From positions 1,488,001 through 1,552,000 of the forward strand of contig RQOL01000658.1 in the NCBI GenBank assembly GCA_013076295.1: 64,000 nucleotides of DNA, written 5' to 3'. The DNA is from Sanderia malayensis. Lineage: Eukaryota; Cnidaria; Scyphozoa; Semaeostomeae; Pelagiidae. This document shows, in pieces, positions 10,601 through 20,958 of this stretch (its first letter is position 1; each line of letters opens with the position of its first letter). A program made the translations under genes and the position numbers. Under the pieces are notes generated by a model, which saw nothing but the letters and a program-made list of their open reading frames with translations, made no database searches and had not been told where the DNA came from.

Positions 10601-12339
10601 GTGTCATGGATGAGGTCATTGGCCTTAGGGTTAGGGTTACAGTTTTAGGGTTAGGGTTAGTGTTAGGGTTACGTCATGCGGAGGAGAAAGGTGGTCAGCA
10701 TGCGCAGTAGCGTAGTTAGTGGCACTGCGCAGGAGCGTATATGACGTGCAGTGTCATTGATGAGGTCATTGGCCTTAGGGTTACAGTTAGAGTTAGGGTT
10801 AGGGCTAAGGTTACGTCATGCGGAGGAGAAAGGTGGTTAGTATGCGCAGTAGCATAGTTATTGGTACTGCGCGGGAGCGTATATGACATGCAGTGTCATT
10901 GATGAGGTCATTGGCCTTAGGGTTAGGGTTAGAGTTAGGGTTAGGGCTAATGTTACGTCATGCGGAGGAGAAAGGTGGTCAGAATGCGCAGTAGCATAGT
11001 TATTGGTACTGCGCAGGAGCGTATATGACATGCAGTGTCATTGATGAGGTCATTGGCCTTAGGGTTACAGTTAGAGTTAGGGTTAGGGCTAAGGTTACGT
11101 CATGCGGAGGAGAAAGGTGGTCAGCATGCGCAGTAGCGTAGTTAGTGGTACTGCTCAGGAGCGTATATGACATGCAGTGTCATGGATGAGGTCATTGGCC
11201 TTAGGGTTAGAGTTAGGGTTAGGGTTAGAGCTAAGGTTACGTCATGCGGAGGAGAAAGGTGGTCAGCATGCGCAGTAGCGTAGTTAGTGGCACTGCGCAG
11301 GAGCGTATATGACATGCAGTGTCATTGATGAGGTCATTGGCCTTAGGGTTAGTGTTAGGGTTAGGGCTAAGGCTACGTCATGTGGAGGAGAAAGGTGGTC
11401 AGCATGCGCAGTAGTGTAGTTAGTGGTGCTGCGCAGGAGCGTTTATGACGTGCAGTGTCATGGATGAGGCATTGCTCTTAGGGTTTGTCTTGGATTGTGA
11501 TTGGCTAGTCAATTAACAATTAACAATAGAAACTTGCATAGATCAGGTTCCCCGGGACTTTCAAGAGAACTCCATACAAGAAAGGGAAGGAAAGCTGGGA
11601 AAATGTGCAAACTAAATGAGATAAAACTTGATCCTGCAACTTTGTTATACATTATGCTTTACCAGTAAAGACCCTAACAAGAATTTTAAAATATTTGTCG
11701 ATGAGAGGAGAAAGATATCAACAGGTGATAGCTTTATTTATTTTTTCAGCACTACTTACTTTCAAATTAGCTTCGGCTTCTTGGCAGCGCCTAGGCCCAG
11801 TTATATCAATCGCACATTATATGATTTTTGTGCTGATTTGCTTCTAAGTTTGAGGTTAAAAGTTTTGAAAATGAGTATTATTATGAAGTTTTAGTTTGTA
11901 TTTTGATTTTAAGTTTAATTGAGGATTTATTTTGCTGTTTTCATAATTTAAAACAAATAATTCACTGCGAAAGGTGAAGGCAAACTTTACCCAACATTTG
12001 TTGTGACAAAATGGCAGCAATTCAACTTTATGATATCTATTAAAAAGTTCTTGACGTGACTATTCTCTTCTTGCGGCCCTTAAAGTGAACAAACATAAAG
12101 TGAATGTCAGTGACAAATGCTTAAACACAAATGACAACATGCCATCACATCAAATGTAGATATTTAGGCTTTCACATCACAGCAGCACTCATTTTAACTA
12201 TTTTAAAAGTTAGTTCATTTATTTTACAGCTTCTACAAGTACAACCGGCTCGAAGAGGTCATTACTAATTGGTACTCCTGACGAATTGGATAATTATCAT
12301 CATCATCGTCATCAGAAAAAGAAGAAAAGAAAACATTAA
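4618..12339 (+). CDS. RNF216: E3 ubiquitin ligase RNF216 (TRIAD3), RBR family
   Basis: Seventeen exons: 4618-5391, 5625-5713, 5910-5982, 6075-6167, 6432-6674, 6766-6828, 6926-7000, 7121-7235, 7615-7714, 7969-8041, 8424-8521, 8745-8826, 9130-9180, 9548-9596, 9916-9956, 10062-10134 and 12230-12339. They total 2202 nt (733 aa). RBR ligases pass ubiquitin through a catalytic cysteine in RING2; RNF216 builds K63-linked chains and acts in immune signalling and endocytic control. The N terminus is Ser-rich with two SUMO-interacting-type motifs ([17 protein letters not shown]). A UBA-like helical region follows (FPD-type [12 protein letters not shown]), then RING1 ([15 protein letters not shown]), IBR ([26 protein letters not shown]) and RING2 ([27 protein letters not shown]) with the expected catalytic Cys in MTCRCG. 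The first exon is open from 4468 with no ATG before 4618, so a spliced upstream start is possible. The C terminus is short and basic (HQKKKKRKH), unlike the Pro-rich human tail. Confidence 0.93.
7715..7836. repeat. Short MITE (family B, deleted copy) abutting the exon 9 donor of RNF216
   Basis: CAGTAAAATCCCGC at 7717 and GTGGGTTTTTGCTG near 7834 are the two terminal inverted repeats of the family seen intact at 44195-44345. The middle carries the same CAATAGGCTA and AAAACAATGG blocks. Here the element starts two bases inside the intron, so bases +3 to +6 of the donor (GTCAGT) are the MITE terminus. Confidence 0.7.
8098..8279. repeat. Degenerate Tigger/pogo-like MITE in RNF216 intron
   Basis: This contains repeated AACTCGAAC-type motifs and ends GAGTTATCGCGGCTTTACTG, the common terminus of short Tigger-like elements (CAGTAAAGCCGCGATAACTC on the other strand). 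The left end is eroded. Confidence 0.55.
10222..11490. repeat. Telomere-motif minisatellite, about nine units of 136-150 bp, last intron of RNF216
   Basis: The landmark ACGTCATGCGGAGGAG recurs with starts near 10371, 10521, 10671, 10813, 10955, 11097, 11239 and 11375, plus a diverged unit at about 10232. Each unit has a GC-richer half with ATGCGCAGTA and, about 15 bases on, TACTGCGCA (an inverted repeat able to form a stem). Next come ATGACGTGCAGTGTCA and GATGAGGTCATTGGCC, then 3-6 interrupted TTAGGG words. Middle units are 142 bp and nearly identical, which suggests recent homogenisation. Confidence 0.95.
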
Positions 12340-13526
12340 AATCCTCACAGGGAGTATAAAAGACCAAGAAAGGTAATCTCATGCAGTTTTTTGCCATGCC
12401 CCCGTGCGTTATCTCCACATATTTTGTCTTTGTAAACCCCATCATGGAACCCCATCAGGCCGTTGATGAACAATACTTGACAATGTATTCCCGGGGGTAA
12501 TTCTAAACCACATTTGATAGATATAGAAGTTGGTTCAGTTGGTTATTGCCTCTACATGTACGTTGAAATTAACGCAAGGGCGTTTATTATAAAGTTACAT
12601 AGCCTTCCACTTTGCAATCCATCATCTTTAGTTTTTTATTCACTGTTCATATAAAATTGTCTATTTTGATAATAGTTTTTATCTTGTTATCTTAGTTACG
12701 CAATGTTGAATGTTATTCGTTTTTTAAGTAGTTTGTGATCTTCCGAAAAACCAGAACGACTTTTCACCAAAAAATATTTAATTTGTAAAAATTGCTAGCA
12801 GCTATTTAATGATATTTGAACGTTTTCTGGTTTATTCTTAAAGGTTACCAACGATTTAATATATTGTATATAGAAACACGCTGTTGTCAAATTTATAATG
12901 TTACTAATTGTATTGCTGTAACTGTTGTTATAGTTACTGCAGCTATTTCCCCTATATTTCTTTGGAGTTTGAAGACAAAAATAGTCAATATTGGTTTGTT
13001 AATCGTATTTAATAATTTTAATAAATCCCAAGTTGGAGATTTTTTAGAAAGTTACTTAATACAGACTTTGCTGAGGAAAAGTTTGATCAAGTTATGATAA
13101 AGATAATCATTGCATGACAACAAAACTCAAGGCACTTTATTATAACAAGGCCTCTAAGCCTTTTGAAATGTTTGCAGCAACCAAAATAAAGGATATGTTC
13201 CATCTGAAGGATATATTGGAGTATTGGATATATTAGAATCTCCAGAACGAAGCAAAACCAGGAAAGAGGTTGAGCTTTAGTGGCTGCTGGGCAGGTATGG
13301 CATATGATCCCCCAGGGAAGATAGGGTTTCGCATTTTTTGGCAAGTTTTAATGGAACCGGGTAATTGTTTTGTTAATTTTTAAATTTTTATTGTTTTCTA
13401 TCTTTTGTCTGACTAGTTGATGCACGAGGAGTTTGGCATTTCCAGTTATCATGAATAATTTTACCAAATATGGTTGCGTGCCATTGAACCGTGGGCGTTT
13501 TGATGTATTTTGCGCATTTGCGCAGG
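12340..13526. other. Intergenic, no gene seen
   Basis: This AT-rich sequence downstream of RNF216 has short ORFs only, none with recognisable composition or splice support. Confidence 0.6.
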
Positions 13527-13565
13527 TATAAATACTTGAGCATGTGCACATTTTGGTCTTTCAGC
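13527..13565 (+). promoter_or_regulatory. TATA-box core promoter candidate
   Basis: TATAAATA at 13527-13534 is followed 28-33 bases later by TTTCAGCTC, an initiator-like start. A dyad TGCGCATTTGCGCA (13511-13524) lies just upstream. A 52-codon ATG-led frame begins 30 bases further on. The spacing is that of a real RNA polymerase II TATA promoter. Confidence 0.5.
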
Positions 13566-13829
13566 TCAGTCGTCGAGAGAAGAGCAGGCAAGATGGACGA
13601 GGGAAATATCCTAAACTTTGATACTGTCGAAGAAAAATGCTGGCAAGTATTTGAGAGTATTTTCCTTGAATTTAGCGCGAGAAGCTGTTCATTGAACCTT
13701 GTGACTCAAGATCATACATCGAATTCTGTTTTTTGTGCAAGGATGAGTTGAGGCGACCGTGATGAAGGAAGGCCATTTCAGATACCGAAGCGAAGGGATA
13801 AACGAGGACGGTCCTGAGGCAAAATAAGG
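13562..13829 (+). other. Candidate first exon of an unidentified transcript with a 52-aa ORF
   Basis: Downstream of the TATA box, an ATG at 13593 in AAGATGG context opens a 52-codon frame (MDEGNILNFDTVEEKCW..., stop at 13749-13751). The sequence runs to AAAATAAG then GTAAGTTTC, a near-consensus 5' splice site at 13830. The peptide resembles nothing I recognise. It could be the start of a spliced gene or a transposon, or a non-coding RNA. No downstream exon was found; the next 350 bases are a degenerate duplication. Confidence 0.3.
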
Positions 13830-13879
13830 TAAGTTTCTTCTGATGTTTACAATAAATTGAATCCTGAAAGTTTCCCCGT

Positions 13880-14195
13880 TGTTTGTTATGGCTAAGTTTT
13901 GCTTTATTTGCCAAAAATGAGACGCTTGGAATGCCTTGAAGTCAATAGACCTACATTTCACTCGAAGCCATTATTAGACTAGGCCTATATTTCATGCGAA
14001 GAATCTTTTAAAATTTATTGCAATTTGACTTGAATTTTGAATTGATTTTTAAGTTTTTTTCCGTTAATGGTTAGAGATAGATGTTGCTTCATTTGCAAAA
14101 TGAGACGTTTGGAAAGCCTTGAAGTCGATAGGCCTAGATTTGATGCGAAAAATTTTGTCAATTTTTATCGCGAGTTAATTTGAATTTCTTAACAA
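13880..14195. repeat. Diverged tandem duplication
   Basis: AAAATGAGACGCTTGGAA..GCCTTGAAGTC..ATAG at about 13914 recurs at about 14097 as AAAATGAGACGTTTGGAA..GCCTTGAAGTCGATAGGCC, each followed by ATTTxxxGCGAA. The unit is about 180 bp in two copies, both just downstream of the candidate exon. Confidence 0.7.
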
Positions 14196-14964
14196 ACATC
14201 AGCAATCAATTATTTCAACCAAAAACAACAAATATCAAAACAAATGTGATTTATTTCTACTTGTGTTTACATTTGGATCGTATTTCTAAATAATTAAAGA
14301 TATTGATTTGTCATTTCCAAAGTTTTTTAATATGTTCCATGATCTAGGATATTGAACTAATTCGCTTACAATACTTTGTAATAATAATAATTACATTTCC
14401 ATACTAAGTTTCGTTTGACTAACATTGTTTATTTATTATTTTAGATTATAGATTATCAAGTTGCTGATACTGACCAGAGGTTTTGAAGAAAGTTGAAATA
14501 TTTTTCACAAGCCGTTATTATTGACAGTCATAAATTTACATATATCTTTTTTCTATTTCACTATTATGTACAATTTATTTCTAATAAATACTTAGGGTTT
14601 GTGTTTTTTTGGGGACAACCATAGATAGACATAGGATAATTCAATAAATAAATAAATATTAGGATTTAATATAAGGCATTCTCTTCTAGTAATAGGATAA
14701 TGACTTAGAATAAATTAAGGGAGCACTGCTTAGCTATAGGATAGAAGCGCAATAAGGAATTATGTAACTAGGCTAGCTTTAGTGAAGGGTGGGTTAGCTG
14801 TGGTTGGCTCAAATTGGGCGGTAGGGTATGGCTGCGGCAGTTGTAAGGGGCAGTGTACCCTTATAGCTGTTGTGGCTTTTGGCCACAGGGGGCCTGTGAC
14901 CCTGTGGTCGCTGGTTTGTCCCGGACGCTCTGATCAGTGAAAGGTGGGAGGGAGTAAAATAAAA

Positions 14965-17222
14965 TCCTGCCTCGAACGCCATGCCAACCCCTGGTCCTGT
15001 GGAGTTGCTGTTGGCTGCCTTGCTTTGTCATATGACCTCCCGTGTTCATGGCTCCTTATCCAGTTCAGCCAAGTTGTCGCTGTCCAATGTCCACTCCTTC
15101 TTGATGAGAGAATAATATATCTATACAATGCAACTCAATTACGATGTATTATAATCACAAGTCTATCCAAGTTCATTAGCCCGAAATAGTGTATAAAAAC
15201 AACTTGCTTTGAAGCATGTTACAAATCTTAAAGTCTGTGAAATGAAACTCTCAAAGTCGGAAAACGTGACCTGTTCGCAAATATGCCAAACGTTCCTAGG
15301 CCTCAAATTTTAGAAAAAAACAACGTTTTGGTTAAGGCAAAATATCATGAGAGCAGTAAGCATTGCCCCCCGTAGGCCATAGCGTCATTGCATTTACTGC
15401 ACCCCCCAGGTCGTATCATCATTATTTGATCAGACGAATGGCTGAACATCATAACACAAAAGCGAGGACCACACTAGATTCTAGACCCTTTCAATATGAT
15501 AATATTCACCTCAAACAAAGGAACTTTGTGCAAATAAAATAAAAACTCTTAAATCTTACTAATACTAATAAAAATCCTTATCAACAAAACAAAACTTATT
15601 ATGAAAAACATGCTTAGATTAAATAAAAGAACTAACAATACTTGTTTTAATTTACCTTGAAACATTAATACTGTGAATACTGATTACTTCTACTTGTACT
15701 GTAACTAACATTATACCTACGACTAATGCTACAACTAAAATATATCTTTGACTGCATAAATGCCTAAAACATAACTGCATACATCACATTTTTATTACTG
15801 TATAAACTGCTCTGATATAACTGTATACATTACCTATTTATTGCTATATATATTGCTCCAATATAACTGCATATTCTACTTATTTATTGCTATATATATT
15901 CCTCCGATATAACTGCAAATATCACATATCTATTGCTACATATATTGCTCCGAAAAAACTACATATATTACCCATCTATTGCTACACATATTGCTCCGGA
16001 AAAACTACATATATTACCCATCTATTGCTACACATATTGCTCCGTTATAACTGCATATATTACTTATCTATTGCTACACATATTGCTCCGATATAACTGC
16101 ATATATTACATATCTAATACTACATATATTGCTCCAAAAAAACTGCATATATCATTAATCTAGTTCGACATACATTAAGTGCAAAACAATACTTCTTTTG
16201 ATTCACTCTAAAATACTAACAATAATTATATGAAAGCTGCTGCTATTTGTACTGTAAGTCTAATTACTATGACCAATACTGCCACTATAATACAAATGTT
16301 CATTTGACTAAAAGTTTAACGCAGAGGTATTCCTGCTATTACAACTATCATTACCACTATCATTACCACTATCATTACTACTACCATTACTACAGCAACT
16401 GTTAGAAGACCAATGCATGTTCTTCAACTGTAACTGATACTGCGATTGTTAGTAAGATAAATGCCATAACTACTGTGGTCACTCTTAGCATGCCAATCAT
16501 GTCACTTGAAAAACAACTGCTTGTAAGATCAATTCTAGTTCTGTCACTGACACTACTGTTAAAATCAATTCATTATTGGGATTAAGGCTGCTAGTAAAAT
16601 CAATAACGTCTCTACTACTGCATTTGTGACTACAAAGACTACTACTACTAACAAGATTACCAACAAAATTATAATCAAATAAAAAATAATATTCTAGGTA
16701 AATAAACTAAACTAAAAAATATAATAATGCACAAGATATCCGTTGAAATCAGTGACTTATAACCTAATTGGGAGTGAGGGTTAGGGACACCAGGTTAAAG
16801 GTTCAGGATACAAGCTTTTGTGTAAATGAAATCAGAGCAAACCGATATCAAATTCAGCGACCCAGGCTTCAACTACGATGACGCGTACAATGCTTAATAC
16901 ATCTCCTAGTTTTGGATGCGAACAGATGACAATTCTCGTCCTTTTCAAATCATACTCCACAGAAATGAAGAAATGTAACAGCTTCAAGCCTGTTAGCCCT
17001 AGTCCTTATGAATTTTGTGAACTTGGATATCCATGTGACACAAAACATCGCAAAAGAGCAACATTAACATAGATACAAATATTCTCTCACCAATAACAGG
17101 ACATTGGACAGTGACAACTCGACTGAACTGGATAAGGAGCCATGAACACAGGAGGTCATATGACGCAGCAAAGCAGTCCAACAGCAACTCCACAGAACCA
17201 GGGCTTGGCATGGCGTCCGAGT
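14965..17222. mobile_element. About 2.2-kb segment bounded by ~150-bp inverted repeats
   Basis: About 14965-15125 read forward matches about 17222-17065 read in reverse at roughly 85% identity by eye. Shared blocks include GTGGAGTTGCTGTTGG, GTTCATGGCTCCTTATCCAG and CTGTCCAATGTCC. The interior (15126-17064) has no transposase ORF and is AT-rich with a 46-bp tandem array. It could be a non-autonomous fold-back element, or two copies of one repeat that happen to be inverted. Confidence 0.5.
15790..16155. repeat. 46-bp tandem repeat, about eight copies
   Basis: Successive units read TATTGCTACACATATTGCTC then CGxTATAACTGCATATATTA, with a 46-bp period. The central units are nearly identical and the ends degenerate. 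As 46 is not a multiple of three, the open frames across it are incidental. Confidence 0.9.
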
Positions 17223-18402
17223 GCTTACATCATTCACGAACCTTAAAAAATAATTATGCAAAAAATTAATATCAATGAAAAGAAAATAAAGAAACTAAAT
17301 ACTAAGGGGTTGAAACTGTCCTTAATCTAATTGAGTCTTGAACCGTTAAGAAAGCTTTGGAATGAAAGAATTTTATTCAGTTGGAAATGAAAACTAACTT
17401 GAATTCATGAAATATACTTGAAAGTGGTTTAAGTCTCCAAAACAAATGAAAGGAATATCTGACCTAGGCCTGGGTGATTACAAATAGGGTTTCAAATAAA
17501 TAATCTTAGATATCAATTGAAATTAAAGACAGTTTCAAAATTGGCCAATGCAGAAATAATTTGAGCCCTAATAATCACATATTTCTAAAATTGAATAAGT
17601 ATAATGTTTGTTCTTCTTCATCTTCATATCCTAATAAGTTACATCCTATAACATATCCTATAAGTTATATCCTATATATATATCCTCTAATTCTTAAACT
17701 GTATGTTCATTGTTCTTCGTAAACTTCTCAAATTCAACAATGTACATGATAGCCTAGATACTGCATTGACCAACTGAGCCCCATCCTATGTACTGATTAA
17801 GACACAATAATGCTTCAAATAAATGCCTTGAGTTTACTTAAGTTATTCAACCCCTTTTGGAAAGTATCCATTCTGATCAGCTTTGTGAAAGACTGTGGAT
17901 AATCTTCTAAATCATTAGTGGGTTAATCTTTAGTGAGTAAAGGCTTCATATCAGATTAAACAATAGTTGATACAAGTTCAGTAGCTGATTCCTTTTTGTG
18001 GTGAATTAGACACAACCATGCAGAGTTGAATCCTTAAATGGTATTAGTCTGAAGGTGCCTCTGAAAATTTGCCCGGGAAAGCATAAATATTTGAAGCATT
18101 ATAGTGATAGGTTACTAAATATAGAAAAAAATACGAAAAATAAAACAATATTCTTATCGTTCTCCTTCCACTGATCATTGACAAAATGGGGACCATTCTC
18201 CATTCTTTGTAGCATAACATAGACTCATAATTCTGTTGGTGGCAGCATAACTATAGGGAAAGGTAGGTATATGGTATTAGTGGCAGCATGATTATGTCAT
18301 ATAGTAGCCTGGATATTTCAATTAGTTACGATAGCTCTCATTAGCAGCAAGATAACAGTCTGTAAAACAAGTTGAAGTAAAAAAGGTCAAAAACAAACTT
18401 AC
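17223..18402. other. Intergenic, no gene seen
   Basis: AT-rich sequence with runs such as TATCCTATAAGTTATATCC near 17650. I see no supported exon or RNA. Confidence 0.5.
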
Positions 18403-18977
18403 AGTTGGGCGTTGGGCATTGGATGAAATACACCAACCAAGGTGTCCTTCCTCTACCACATGCAGTATCTTCTTTCTGCCAAAATAATCATTAATACACA
18501 TGACACCAGTTTTACAATGACACCAGTCTCTATACCGTGAGAATAGGAGGGTGGGGGGGAGGATAGGTTAAATGATAAATAAATTAGAAAAAAGGATGAG
18601 CTATAATAAATGAAGGCATGGAGCAGTAGAATAAAATAACTCAACTTATATGTAACGATGAAATATTCCAACCAAGACCTCATTTTTGTTGTTCCCTGAA
18701 TCATGAAAAGCAAAGAATTTTTCAATATTGCAAATCTATTAAATAAAAGAACAATCAGATACATATGTGACTTATTTTTATAACAGATCAGATTTGACAC
18801 AGTTTTATGCTTATGTGAGTTTGTTGTGGGGTTTTAATTTGCTGAAATGCATGCAATAAACTTGCTTCAACACCAATAAAATACACACCTTAAGCTTGCT
18901 TTGCATGACTGTTTCTTACAATTTAGCGTTGATGGGCTACAAAAGAGTGTACAAACATTAACACCTTTGGCGTGGCA
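18403..18977 (-). CDS. Two candidate exons of an unidentified Cys-rich protein
   Basis: On the minus strand 18977-18889 is bounded by a polypyrimidine acceptor (CTATTTTATTCAG) and a GTGTGTAT donor. It encodes a cysteine-rich stretch starting CHAKGVNVCTLFCSPS and ending CKKQSCKASLR. The exon 18475-18403 (acceptor GGCAG, donor GTAAGT) continues the frame as KKILHVVEEGHLGWCI. Six cysteines and one histidine in about 30 residues suggest a zinc-binding or disulfide unit. I could not find flanking exons or name a family, and it may be part of an old repeat. Confidence 0.25.
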
Positions 18978-19586
18978 CTGAATAAAATAGAAGAAACAAA
19001 TGCAATAATTCAAGTTTATCTGCAATAATAAGAAGTAAGAGCATTTTGAAGTTACCTTCAAGATTATTCTTTGTGGTGGATAATTTGAAAATTCCATACA
19101 GTAAAAATATAGTGCATATAATGTTATGTAAGTTGAATTATCTTTACAATTGAGTAGCAAAAATTTTAATAAATAGAAAGCAGAAGTTATTCAAGTAATA
19201 TGAAATATTTCATATATTGAAAGTTAAGCTTATATACTGCTTGTGTTAACAAAATGGAATGAAAAATATGCAATATGCAAAATATGTCATTTGCACACAT
19301 TTTTCATTTTAAGACTATTTTTACTCAAAGTATTGAAAAATACCACATTGCTTTAGGAATACGAATACCTATATTACCTAGATATAGTTTCGTCCACTTC
19401 AAACCTGAAAAAAATGTCCAATGATTAAATCGATATTCGCCGAATTAAATTTAAAATGAATCCATAAAAATAGGCATCGAGTATAAATCTTACCGGGTTA
19501 AAAAACATCGAGGGATATGTCAATGTAATGGAGCTAGGGCCTAAAATTTTATAACATACCTTTGATTGCTTAAGACAACATCAAAT

Positions 19587-19856
19587 TTAATCTTCATCAT
19601 CCTCTGGTACAAATATATTCCACTCCTCCAGGAACTCAGCTCCTCGTTTTGAAAGCATTGCTCCAAAGTACATAAAAGGGATTGAAATAATAGAAATTTT
19701 CAAAATTCCCCATCTCATTAAAGCCGGTGCTTCTTCGATCACTTCTTCCTTTGCTGCAGAGCTGAAGGCCATTTTCCTTTGCTGCTGAACCGCTTTCGAA
19801 GGAAACGAACGAGTTGAGCTTAAAATACGACGACAGGCATTTAATTTCGTCCACAT
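19587..19856 (-). CDS. SMDT1: Essential MCU regulator, mitochondrial (EMRE/SMDT1)
   Basis: A single-exon 89-aa protein. EMRE is the metazoan subunit of the mitochondrial calcium uniporter; it keeps the MCU pore open and couples it to the MICU1/2 gatekeepers at the inner membrane. Residues 1-35 are basic and Ser/Arg-rich, as in a mitochondrial presequence. The hydrophobic segment is at about 50-68 (GILKISIISIPFMYFGAMLS), with the Pro and Gly positions typical of the family. FLEEWNIFVPEDDED ends the protein with the acidic tail that contacts MICU1. The length is close to that of the human protein (107 aa). The first ATG is used; a second Met at residue 29 lies inside the presequence. Confidence 0.9.
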   Translation of the reverse strand: MWTKLNACRRILSSTRSFPSKAVQQQRKMAFSSAAKEEVIEEAPALMRWGILKISIISIPFMYFGAMLSKRGAEFLEEWNIFVPEDDED

Positions 19857-20958
19857 TTTTGAAGAGACAAGAATTCTTCAGCTTATATCGCAAATAAAAG
19901 TCGTAGCAAAGAACGAAAGAGTTGACAGAGGTATCGTCAAAATCCCTGCTAAAAACAGCCACAACCAACTTGGGAGTGAGGAGTAGGCCCAAGGCGTGGT
20001 TTTTTTGTGGCGAATTTCATTTTCCGCACCGCCGCGGTGAAATCGCCGCGCAATAGAACAGTCGTCACGGCGAAAACAAATTTTTCCGAATCCAAATTCC
20101 GTAAAACCTTATCGAGTCCCCCTCATATTTAAATTCATATATTGAATATGGTATAAACACTCAATATATGAATTTAAATATGAATTTAAATAAATACCCT
20201 TTTAGCAAGCCCCCTCTCTAATAAGCCACCCCATTCTCAATAGAGCTTTCAGTGTGATGGGGACTTTGCAAAACACGTTGATAAAAATCAAGCAAATCAT
20301 AACCCTGGATTTTAAATATTGCCTTATTTAATCTTACATGTGATTGAACATTTAAATAACACAAACTAACCCAATTAAATAACAACATTTCTTCTATTTT
20401 TTAAATTATCACCGTCAGCTCTTTCCTAAGGACGTTATTGCCAGTTGGTTGTTCATAACAACACGCAACCTTTCTATTCACAATACCACGATTCGTTAGA
20501 GCCCAAATACTTTAAATGTTAAGGCTAATAAGGAAAGCGACAGCACTGTATAGCAACATAATTACAAGCAATTAACTTAAGCAATAATCATGCATTTTTA
20601 TCAATCAAATTTCGATTTCGTTAAGGGAGACTAGGATCCAGAATGAGAGTACATAACGATATACCACAGCCTGTACCAGGGCATCTTGACATTGTCACGA
20701 TATCTTGAAGTACTTTGAGTACGTGATGCCTGTTACACGAAATGGTGGTATAGTACTTACAGTACAATGACATTTCAAAGTTGCAAAAACGTATGGTGTC
20801 TGTGAACACCGCGTCTGAACGTACTTTCAGCACGTTGTAACTTGTGCACGGTGTTCAAGCCATGGTACTCCTGCCACCTTATAACACACCATATCTTAAC
20901 AAAGAGAGCCAGCACTCGATAAGAACCCCAGAAGAAAGTCCAAATCCAAACCAAAATA
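19857..20958. other. Intergenic between EMRE start and ANKFN1 end
   Basis: The first 200 bases hold a GC-richer stretch (about 20025-20065, CCGCGGTG, GCCGCGC), the likely EMRE promoter. Then come a 22-bp-arm palindrome and remnants of an AAGCCCCC-type repeat. No gene is seen. Confidence 0.5.
20124..20182. repeat. Palindrome with 22-bp arms
   Basis: CATATTTAAATTCATATATT (20124 on) is mirrored by AATATATGAATTTAAATATG ending at 20182, with a 15-base spacer. It is flanked by remnants of the family whose ends read CCGTAAA..CCCC, so it is probably the core of a MITE. Confidence 0.8.

Noticed and set aside
15790..16155. CRISPR-like array
   Set aside because: Repeats are head-to-tail without unique spacers, in a eukaryotic context.
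15887..16163. Tyr/Ile-rich frames of 69-76 codons
   Set aside because: Products of the 46-bp tandem repeat, whose period shifts frame each unit.
18453..18800. 115-codon hydrophobic minus-strand frame
   Set aside because: AT-driven composition; it runs through the stronger splice acceptor at 18475.
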